From: Cyanobium sp. M55B138
GTDB taxonomy: Bacteria; Cyanobacteriota; Cyanobacteriia; PCC-6307; Cyanobiaceae
Direction of reading: 5' to 3'
Assembly: GCA_018400215.1 (NCBI GenBank)
Contig: JAGYNF010000104.1
Location: forward strand, 1-6,048
Length of the DNA: 6,048 nt
Both the position numbers and the translations under genes were made by a program. Positions 1-5,733 of this stretch are shown here, one piece after another; the stretch's first letter is position 1, and each line of letters opens with the position of its first letter. The notes beneath the pieces are model-generated. The model was not told the DNA's origin and ran no database searches. It saw nothing but the letters and a program-made list of their open reading frames with translations.

Positions 1-669
1 GGCGACAGGACGCAGCCCATGGCGGCGCAGGGCCTGGTGGGTGGCCGCCAGGCCGTCTTCGCCGAAGGCATCGTCCTGGTAGAGCACGGCGATGCGGTGG
101 CGGGCATCGCGCACCAGATCGTCAACGATCCGGTCGATCTCGGCCTGGTAGCTGGCCCGCAGGTTGAACACCGTGGGCCGCAGGGGTTGGCGCAGCACCT
201 GGGCGCCGGTGAGGGGAGCCACGAAGGGGATGCGCTCGCGCTCCACCAGCGGCAGCACCACCTTGCTGGTGGGGGTGCCCACATAGCCGAACAGGGCCAG
301 CACCCGGTCCTGCTCCAGCAGTTGCTGGGTGTTGCGCAGGGTGAGCTCGGGTTCGTAACGATCATCGCGACTCACCAGCCGCACCGGCCGGCCGTAGATG
401 CCGCCGCGGCGGTTCACCTCGGCGAACCAGGCCTCCGCCCCTTCCCGATACTCCTGGCCCAACTGGGCTGAGGGGCCGGAGAATGGGGCTGACTGGCCCA
501 GCAACAGGGCATCGCCCCCCGGATCCCCTGGACTGATCGGGCTGGTGAGCGGCTGGCCGGGGGCCGGCGGCCGGCTCAGGCCCAGCAGCAGCGGCAGGGG
601 GAGCAGCAGGCCTGCACTGACCAACAGGGCCCGTGTTCCTAAGGTCAGGCCTTCAGGTATGGAGCCCAT
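1..669 (-). CDS. Periplasmic binding protein type I (ABC-type amino acid/amide-like substrate-binding protein), 3' end cut by window
   Basis: The first 223 residues are visible and the C-terminal part lies beyond the left edge. Residues 14-32 are a leucine-rich hydrophobic stretch after a single Arg, consistent with a Sec signal peptide. I see no lipobox cysteine. The mature part opens with LLLGQSAPFSG (55-65), then VNRRGGIYGRPVRLV (85-99), RDDRYEP (101-107), ALFGYVGTPTS (125-135), a VLPLVERERIPFVAPLTGA stretch (138-156) and RIAVLYQDDAFGEDGLA (192-208). This is the motif order of lobe 1 and the start of lobe 2 in the LivJ/Peripla_BP_6 family, which bind amino acids, amides or related small solutes. 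No transporter permease or ATPase is visible, so it may be a solo binding protein. The ATG at 669 was chosen because it gives a usable signal peptide. It overlaps the start of the divergent channel gene; TTG at 624 and ATG at 720 are alternatives. The family call is firm and the ligand is unknown. Confidence 0.88.
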   Translation of the reverse strand, partial: MGSIPEGLTLGTRALLVSAGLLLPLPLLLGLSRPPAPGQPLTSPISPGDPGGDALLLGQSAPFSGPSAQLGQEYREGAEAWFAEVNRRGGIYGRPVRLVSRDDRYEPELTLRNTQQLLEQDRVLALFGYVGTPTSKVVLPLVERERIPFVAPLTGAQVLRQPLRPTVFNLRASYQAEIDRIVDDLVRDARHRIAVLYQDDAFGEDGLAATHQALRRHGLRPVA

Positions 670-1918
670 GGCCCCGCGCAAGGAGCCCTTGGCACCGCGC
701 AAACAGAAGCGCTGGAACATTCTGGCCATCGCCTCTGTGGTGCTGGCCTCCATTCTGGCAGTGATGGGCCTGGCCCACATCGATGTGGTGCCGATGCGCA
801 GCCGGGATTCCCTGCGGCTCAGTTCCGCCCCCCGGGCCCTCACCACCGACACCAGCCAGTTGCTTGCCGGTGGCTGGACCTCCCTGCGGGGCGAGCGGCT
901 CAGCGCGTTGGAGACGGCTGTGGATCAGCAGGCCCTCGAGCAGGCCACCCACCTCCTGCAGGTGGGTGTCTATGTCAACAACACCTACGACCTCGATCTC
1001 AGCGTTCCGAGTTTTTCCTCCAATGGCTATGTGTGGCTGCGCTGGGATGGGGCGCTGCAGGAGTACCTCGAGGCCAGTGATACCACCATCGATCAGCGCA
1101 TCATCCTGCTGAATGGGTTGGTTTCCGATGCCGATCCCGTGCTGAACCCCCTTTCGGATGCACCAGAACAGATGGCCGATGGCAGTTATTACCAGTTGTT
1201 TGGCTATATCGGTCGCTTTTATATCGACCATGCGAGTTTCCGCCACTATCCCTTCACCACAGTGAGTTTGCCGCTGGTGCTGGAGGCCGACGATGTGGAT
1301 GGGGGCCTCGACTATGCCAACCTACGGCTCCAGCCTGATTTGCAGAACAGCGGCATGGGGCTCTATGCCGGCATTATCGGCTGGCTCAACCGGGGCTGGT
1401 CGATTGCGGAATACCGCCACCACTACGCCACCAATTTCGGCCTGGGGGGGCCGGAAAACGACTACAGCCAGGTGGTGTTTGACACGTCCTATGGCACCTC
1501 GGCCTGGGCGGCCTTCTGGCGCCTGCTGCTGCCCCTGGCGGTGTTGATGGCGATGGTGCTGCTGGTGTTCAAGGTGCGCCCCGATGAACAGGACGCCCGC
1601 GCCAGCATTCCGGTCACGGTGCTGCTCACCCTGGTGTTCCTGCAGCAGACCTACCGGGCCGAACTGCCCCAGCTTCCCTTCCTCACCTTCCTCGACCAGG
1701 TGTATGTAGTGGCCTATGTGGTCACCTTGGTGGCCTTTGTGCTGGTGATCTGGATCGGTCGTCGCTATGCCGAGCTGGAGGAGATGCCCCAGGGTCCTGA
1801 GCGTGAGCAGCTGGGCCGGCGTCTCTACCGCCTCGATGAGCTCTGGCCGCTGGCGGTGATGGTCTTTAGTTCGCTCAGTATCTTGGTGTGCTGGCTGACA
1901 CTGCCCACCGCGACCTGA
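659..1918 (+). CDS. Pentameric ligand-gated ion channel homolog (prokaryotic Cys-loop receptor superfamily)
   Basis: A 419-residue predicted inner-membrane channel. Residues 1-18 are basic. Residues 19-40 are hydrophobic, either a signal peptide (possible cut after GLA, 37-39) or a membrane anchor. Residues about 95-280 form the extracytoplasmic domain, with YVWLRWDG (124-131, the family's W-x-x-x-W strand) and ASFRHYPFTTVSLPL (192-206), the counterpart of the Cys-loop but without cysteines. M1 is about 283-305 with the family proline at 292, M2 about 313-334, M3 about 346-368 and M4 about 393-413. M2 and its linker, DARASIPVTVLLTLVF (312-327) then ELPQLPFLTFLD (335-346), align without gaps to bacterial GLIC and to nicotinic M2, with Leu323 at the 9' gate position. 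The M3-M4 loop is short, as in prokaryotic members. The protein is longer than GLIC or ELIC because of insertions near 155-180 and 210-270. The ATG at 659 was chosen; ATG 668 is possible, and the frame open back to 398 is antisense to the binding protein. Ligand and ion selectivity are unknown. Confidence 0.85.
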   Translation: MEPMAPRKEPLAPRKQKRWNILAIASVVLASILAVMGLAHIDVVPMRSRDSLRLSSAPRALTTDTSQLLAGGWTSLRGERLSALETAVDQQALEQATHLLQVGVYVNNTYDLDLSVPSFSSNGYVWLRWDGALQEYLEASDTTIDQRIILLNGLVSDADPVLNPLSDAPEQMADGSYYQLFGYIGRFYIDHASFRHYPFTTVSLPLVLEADDVDGGLDYANLRLQPDLQNSGMGLYAGIIGWLNRGWSIAEYRHHYATNFGLGGPENDYSQVVFDTSYGTSAWAAFWRLLLPLAVLMAMVLLVFKVRPDEQDARASIPVTVLLTLVFLQQTYRAELPQLPFLTFLDQVYVVAYVVTLVAFVLVIWIGRRYAELEEMPQGPEREQLGRRLYRLDELWPLAVMVFSSLSILVCWLTLPTAT

Positions 1919-1925
1919 GCTCAGG
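1914..1925. other. 12-base palindrome holding both convergent stop codons
   Basis: CCTGAGCTCAGG is a perfect inverted repeat centred between the TGA of the channel gene (1916-1918) and the TGA of the minus-strand kinase gene (complement of 1921-1923). Only two bases separate the stops, so no conventional terminator fits between the genes. The arm is short with no loop and no T-tract, so it is unlikely to be an intrinsic terminator by itself. Each transcript probably runs into the other gene as antisense RNA. Confidence 0.6.
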
Positions 1926-3627
1926 CGGCGGCGCCGAGGGGGTTCAGGCGGGCCAGCATGTCGCCGGCCAATTTGCGCGGGGAGAAGGTGCGGCGCAGCA
2001 ACCCGGCGAGGGCCCGCAGATCGTTGGTGTGCAGGTGGTCGTCCTGCACCAGGGTGAGCAGCAGTCGCTGGCGCAGGCTGCTGCCCTGGGGGCCGAGCAG
2101 CAACTTCAGGCCCGATCCCATCACCGGAAGCAGGTCTGGACTGCTGCCCTCGCTCTCCACCACCGCCAGCAGGCTCTCCAGCCGCTCGATCCGCAGCCGG
2201 CCCTCGCTGTCAAACAGCACCTCCAGCAACTTGTCGCGCATCTCCGCCGTGTCGCCCGCCAGCAGGCGCCGCGCCACGTAGGGATAGGCCACCTGGAGGA
2301 TGCGGAAGGAGGGGTCGAGCCGCATCGCCAGCCCCTCCTGACTCACCACGGCGCGAATGATCAGGGCAAAGCGGGCCGGCACGCGGAAGGGGTACTCGAA
2401 CATCAACTCCGAGAAGCGGTCGGTGATCGCCTTGAAGTTGAAGTTGCCCACGTTTTCGCCCAGGGCGCCGCCCAGCACCGCATCGAGGGCGGGGATGATC
2501 GGCTCCAGGTCGGTTTTGGGGTTCAGGAACCCCAGCTGCACGAAGTCTGCCGCCAGGGCCCGAAAGTCGCGGTTGATCAGGTGCACCACCGCGCTGGTGA
2601 GGGTGAGGCGGTCAGCGTCGCTGATCGAATCCATCATGCCGAAGTCCACGTAGCCGATATGGCCCATGGCGCCGGTGCGGCCCGGCAGGGCGAACAGGTT
2701 GCCGGGGTGGGGATCGGCGTGGAAGTAGCCGAATTCGAGCAGCTGACGCAGCCCCGCCACCACACAGGTGCGGATCAGGCTGGCGGGGTCGAGTTGCTGG
2801 GCCTCCAGCACCTGGCGCTCCTGCAGTTTGATGCCGTGGATCCAGGTGGTGGTGAGCACCCGCTGGCCACTGAGGTGGCGTTCCACCCCCGGCACGGACA
2901 CCTCCGGGTGCTGGGCAAACAGGATCGCGAAGCGCTCGGCGTTGTCGGCCTCGCGCCGGTAGTCGATCTCCTCAAACAGGGAGCGGCCGAACTCATCGAT
3001 GATCTCGGTGAGGCCAAAGCCGAGGTTGAGCGGCAGGAAGGGGGCGGTGAACCGGGCCAGCAGCCGGATCAGCACCAGGTCGCGGCTGAGGATGCGCTCC
3101 AGGTTGGGCCGCTGCACCTTCACGGCCACCCAGGGGCCTTCCTGTAGCCGGGCCTTATAAACCTGCCCCAGGCTGGCGGCTGCCACGGGGTAGTCGGGAA
3201 AGTCCACGAACAGCTGGTCGGCCGGGGCACCCAGGTCGGCCTCAATCGTGGCCAGGGCCACCGCGTGGGGGAAGGGGGGCAGGTTGTCCTGCAGTTGGGT
3301 GAGCTGCTCGAGCCAGTCGCGCCGCACCAGGTCGGGGCGGGTGGAGAGGGCCTGTCCCACCTTGATGAAGCAGGGCCCCAGCTGGCTGAGGGTGCGGAGG
3401 ATCCGCTGGCCGATCCGCTTCTGCACGGCGGCGTCACTGCTGCTGCCCTGCACGACCAGCACCAGGGCCAGGGTGCCCAACTGCCAGAGCACGGCCGTGA
3501 GCCGACTGATCAGCAGCCAGGGGCGCAGCAGCAGCCAGCGCAGGTCGGCGCCGGGTTGGTAGCCATGGGCCGCGGAGGAGAGCCTGGGGGCAGCGGGGGT
3601 CGCAGCAGGGGATGGCGCAGCGGTCAA
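1921..3627 (-). CDS. ABC1/AarF/UbiB-family atypical protein kinase-like protein
   Basis: About 568 residues from the TTG at 3627. In order it shows the ABC1-specific KVGQ motif (about 89-92, in FIKVGQALSTRPDLV), the Ala-rich nucleotide loop AAASLGQVYKA (149-159), the VAVK lysine (170), the EID acidic motif (220-222), the catalytic HADPHPGN (303-310) and YVDFG (326-330). All key residues are intact. Family members are ATPase/kinase-like proteins tied to quinone or other isoprenoid-lipid metabolism. In cyanobacteria and plastids they are associated with prenylquinones and membranes, but individual substrates are mostly unknown. The segment before KVGQ has a hydrophobic run (LWQLGTLALVLVV) that may contact the membrane. 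The start is uncertain: the frame stays open to an ATG at 3786, but that adds a Gly/Pro/Ala-rich tail overlapping the divergent gene by about 90 bases, and no ATG or GTG lies between. The gene is tail to tail with the channel gene. Confidence 0.92.
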   Translation of the reverse strand: MTAAPSPAATPAAPRLSSAAHGYQPGADLRWLLLRPWLLISRLTAVLWQLGTLALVLVVQGSSSDAAVQKRIGQRILRTLSQLGPCFIKVGQALSTRPDLVRRDWLEQLTQLQDNLPPFPHAVALATIEADLGAPADQLFVDFPDYPVAAASLGQVYKARLQEGPWVAVKVQRPNLERILSRDLVLIRLLARFTAPFLPLNLGFGLTEIIDEFGRSLFEEIDYRREADNAERFAILFAQHPEVSVPGVERHLSGQRVLTTTWIHGIKLQERQVLEAQQLDPASLIRTCVVAGLRQLLEFGYFHADPHPGNLFALPGRTGAMGHIGYVDFGMMDSISDADRLTLTSAVVHLINRDFRALAADFVQLGFLNPKTDLEPIIPALDAVLGGALGENVGNFNFKAITDRFSELMFEYPFRVPARFALIIRAVVSQEGLAMRLDPSFRILQVAYPYVARRLLAGDTAEMRDKLLEVLFDSEGRLRIERLESLLAVVESEGSSPDLLPVMGSGLKLLLGPQGSSLRQRLLLTLVQDDHLHTNDLRALAGLLRRTFSPRKLAGDMLARLNPLGAAA

Positions 3628-3695
3628 GGGTGTTGCCGGCAGGGGCTGCGGCGAGCTGGGTGACCAGACTCTAGAAACCGCGGCCCGCCTGGGTG
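3628..3695. promoter_or_regulatory. Divergent intergenic region with presumed promoters for the kinase gene and the decarboxylase-cbiT-cdsA operon
   Basis: This is the only gap between divergent starts in the window, so promoters for both directions probably lie in or near it. I see no convincing -35/-10 pair. TTGCCG (3633-3638) is a weak -35-like hexamer. The only AT-leaning spot is around TCTAGAAA (3670-3677), whose TAGAAA resembles a -10 for the plus strand, but the spacer to TTGCCG is far too long. No clear ribosome-binding site precedes either start. The call rests on gene layout, not on a motif. Confidence 0.35.
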
Positions 3696-5066
3696 ATGCG
3701 CCCCCTCCTGCCTGCCCTGCTCCACCCCAGCCGCCGCCCCCTGGTGCTGCATTTGCCGGCCCATGGCCGGGGGCGAGGCCTGGCACCGCCCCTGGACCGG
3801 TTGCTGCGCCAGCGCCCCGGCAGCTGGGATCTGCCCGAGTTGCCCCAGATCGGCGGCCCCCTGGAGCCGGGGGGCGGGGTGGCCACGGCCCAGCGCCGTT
3901 GCGCCGCCCTGCTCGGTGCCGACCACTGCTGGTTTGGCGTCAACGGGGCCAGTGGCCTGCTCCAGGCGGCCCTGCTGGGCCTGGCGCCGCCGGGCAGTCG
4001 GGTGTTGCTGCCCCGCAACCTGCACCGCTCCCTGCTGCATGGCTGCGTGCTGGGCCAGTTGCGGCCCGTGCTGTTCGACCTTCCCTTTGATTCGGCCACC
4101 GGCCTTTGGCTGCCGCCTGATCGGGCCTGGCTGGAGGCGGTGCTGGGCGAGGCCCTGGCCGGCGGCCCACTGGCCGCCGCGGTGCTGGTGTCGCCCACCT
4201 ATCAGGGCCTGACGGCCGCGTTGCCGGCGCTGGTGGCGCTGCTGCACCAGGCCGGCCTGCCCGTGCTGGTGGACCAGGCCCATGGCGGCGGTGAGGCCCT
4301 GGCCGCCGCGGCCGACCTGGTGGTGTTGTCGTGCCAGAAGGCGGCCGGTGGGCTGGCCCAGAGCGCAGCCCTGCTGGCCCAGGGGCCACGGTTTGATCGG
4401 GCCGCCCTGGAGCGCTCCCTGCTCTGGCTGCAGACCTCCAGTCCCAGTGCCCTGCTGTTGGCGTCCGCCGAGGCCTCCCTGCTGGCGGCCATCAGCCGCG
4501 AGGGCCAGGCCCGCCGCCGCCAAGCGGAAGGGCTGGCGGCCCGGCTGCGCCAGCGCTGCCACCAGCGGGCGTTGCCATTGGTGGCCAACCAGGATCCGCT
4601 GCGGCTGGTGCTGCACACCGCCGCCCTCGGCATCAACGGCCTGGCGGCCGATGCCTGGTTGATGGAGCGGGGGGTGCTGGCCGAGCTGCCCGAGCCGGGC
4701 ACGCTCACCTTTTGCCTGGGCGAGGTGCCGCCGCGGGGCGTGCTGACCCGCCTGCCCCGGCAGCTGGTGGCCCTGGTGCGCCAGCTGGGCGGCGATCCCC
4801 TGCCGCCCTTCCAGCGGCCACCGCTGCCGCGGGTGGGGGAGCCGGAGCTGCCGCTGGGCCAGGCCTGGCGAGGGCCCAGTCGCCCCGTGGCCCTGGCCGA
4901 AGCCGCCGGCTGCCTGGCCGCTGAGCCGCTCTGTCCCTATCCGCCCGGCATCCCGCTGCTGATTCCCGGCGAGCGCCTCGATGCCGCCCGGGCGGACTGG
5001 CTGGTGGAACAGGCCTGCCGCTGGCCCGGGCAGATCGCTGATACGGTGAGGGTTGTGGCCGATTGA
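3696..5066 (+). CDS. Orn/Lys/Arg decarboxylase-family PLP-dependent (fold type I) protein
   Basis: A 456-residue protein from the ATG at 3696; GTG at 3693 directly precedes it in frame. An N-terminal LVLHLPAHGRG matches the family's opening P-x-H-G segment. Next come FGVNGASGLLQAALLGL (phosphate-binding region, near 83-99), RVLLPRNLHRSLLHG (near 106-120), VSPTYQGL, then VLVDQAHGGGE (near 190-200; Asp for the pyridine nitrogen, His for ring stacking) and VLSCQKAAGGLAQSAALL, whose Lys is the expected Schiff-base lysine. The C-terminal domain keeps YPPGIPLLIPGE. Canonical enzymes decarboxylate ornithine, lysine or arginine. This one is shorter than the large inducible enterobacterial enzymes and has no N-terminal wing domain, like the compact bacterial group. 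CQK replaces the usual T-H-K, and DQAHGGG replaces DEAHGAH, so the substrate should not be assumed. It heads a plus-strand operon, and its TGA overlaps the next gene's start. Confidence 0.88.
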   Translation: MRPLLPALLHPSRRPLVLHLPAHGRGRGLAPPLDRLLRQRPGSWDLPELPQIGGPLEPGGGVATAQRRCAALLGADHCWFGVNGASGLLQAALLGLAPPGSRVLLPRNLHRSLLHGCVLGQLRPVLFDLPFDSATGLWLPPDRAWLEAVLGEALAGGPLAAAVLVSPTYQGLTAALPALVALLHQAGLPVLVDQAHGGGEALAAAADLVVLSCQKAAGGLAQSAALLAQGPRFDRAALERSLLWLQTSSPSALLLASAEASLLAAISREGQARRRQAEGLAARLRQRCHQRALPLVANQDPLRLVLHTAALGINGLAADAWLMERGVLAELPEPGTLTFCLGEVPPRGVLTRLPRQLVALVRQLGGDPLPPFQRPPLPRVGEPELPLGQAWRGPSRPVALAEAAGCLAAEPLCPYPPGIPLLIPGERLDAARADWLVEQACRWPGQIADTVRVVAD

Positions 5067-5692
5067 GCCCCGCCGCCGCCGTGCCCGGACCCCCGTCCCC
5101 TTACCACTGGGATTTCGTGACGCCCGGCCTGCCGGATGTGGCCTTTGCCGACGCCCCTGGCTTCAGCCCCACGCCGATGGAGCTGCGGGTGATGTTGCTG
5201 GCCCATCTGCGGCCCCGGGCGACGTCCCTGGTGTGGGATGTGGGTGGGGGCACCGGCGCCCTGGCCCTGGAGATCGCCCGGCTGATGCCCGGCGGCGCCG
5301 TGCACACCCTGGAGCGTGACCCCGACGCCATCGCCCTGCTGGAGCAGAACCGGCAGAGTTTCGGGATTGCCAACCTGCACATCCACGCCGGGGCGGCTCC
5401 GGAGGGTTTGGCCCTGCTGCCGCCCCGCCCCGACCGGGTGCTGCTGGAGGTGGGCCGCCCCCTGGGGAACGTGCTGCTGGCGGTGTGGGAGGCCCTGCAG
5501 CCGGAAGGACGTCTGGTGATCAGCACCGCCAGCCTGGAGGGCCTGGTGGATGCCACCGATACCCTGGGCCAGCTGGCTGCCCGCGATCTGCAGGTGGTGC
5601 AGGCCACGGTGCATCGCATGCAGCGCCGCGGCAGTCAGGCCAAGCTGGCCGCGGCCGAGCCCTTGTTCCTGATCGCTGCCGAACGCCCCTGA
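5063..5692 (+). CDS. cbiT: CbiT-type precorrin/cobalt-precorrin C15-methyltransferase (decarboxylating)
   Basis: A 209-residue class I SAM-dependent methyltransferase. YHWDFVTPGLPD (14-25) and GFSPTPMELRVMLLAHLRP (33-51) are the substrate-entry segment typical of CbiT and the CobL C-terminal half. VWDVGGGTGALALEIA (57-72) is the SAM-binding glycine loop, followed by the acidic ribose-binding residue in HTLERD (E84). CbiT methylates C15 and decarboxylates the acetate side chain on ring C of the corrin precursor. Here it is stand-alone rather than fused to the C5-methyltransferase CbiE. The chosen start is TTG at 5063, which shares bases with the upstream TGA (TTGA, 5063-5066) and implies translational coupling. 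GTG at 5081 is an alternative that still precedes the conserved domain. No other cobalamin gene is visible in the window. The family is confident; whether it acts on the cobalt-containing or cobalt-free intermediate cannot be told. Confidence 0.9.
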   Translation: MSPAAAVPGPPSPYHWDFVTPGLPDVAFADAPGFSPTPMELRVMLLAHLRPRATSLVWDVGGGTGALALEIARLMPGGAVHTLERDPDAIALLEQNRQSFGIANLHIHAGAAPEGLALLPPRPDRVLLEVGRPLGNVLLAVWEALQPEGRLVISTASLEGLVDATDTLGQLAARDLQVVQATVHRMQRRGSQAKLAAAEPLFLIAAERP

Positions 5693-5733
5693 CCCCGATT
5701 CCCCCCCCTGATCCCACTGTTTCACGTTCCAGC

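Noticed and set aside
19..471. Long plus-strand open frame over the left edge
   Set aside because: It is the antisense shadow of the periplasmic binding protein; its His/Gln/Ala/Gly-rich translation shows no family motif.
398..658. Upstream in-frame extension of the channel protein
   Set aside because: These 87 codons are antisense to the signal peptide and first domain of the binding protein and encode low-complexity Pro/Ser/Arg/Gly sequence. A basic N-region plus hydrophobic segment starts properly at 659.
653..1246. Minus-strand open frame inside the channel gene
   Set aside because: Antisense shadow with His/Gln/Gly-rich content; the plus strand carries the recognisable channel domain.
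1888..3147. 419-codon plus-strand open frame across the kinase gene
   Set aside because: Exact antisense of the ABC1 kinase, which has all its motifs intact; the length simply reflects high GC and scarce stop codons.
3624..4616. 330-codon minus-strand open frame over the decarboxylase gene
   Set aside because: Gln/Gly/Arg-rich shadow of the PLP-enzyme gene with no recognisable motif.
4937..5725. 262-codon minus-strand open frame over cbiT
   Set aside because: Shadow frame; cbiT on the plus strand carries a clear SAM-binding loop and family N-terminus.
5693..5733. Possible terminator or regulatory hairpin between cbiT and cdsA, including the run of eight C at 5701-5708
   Set aside because: No stem-loop with a T-tract is visible; the short gap fits continuous operon transcription.
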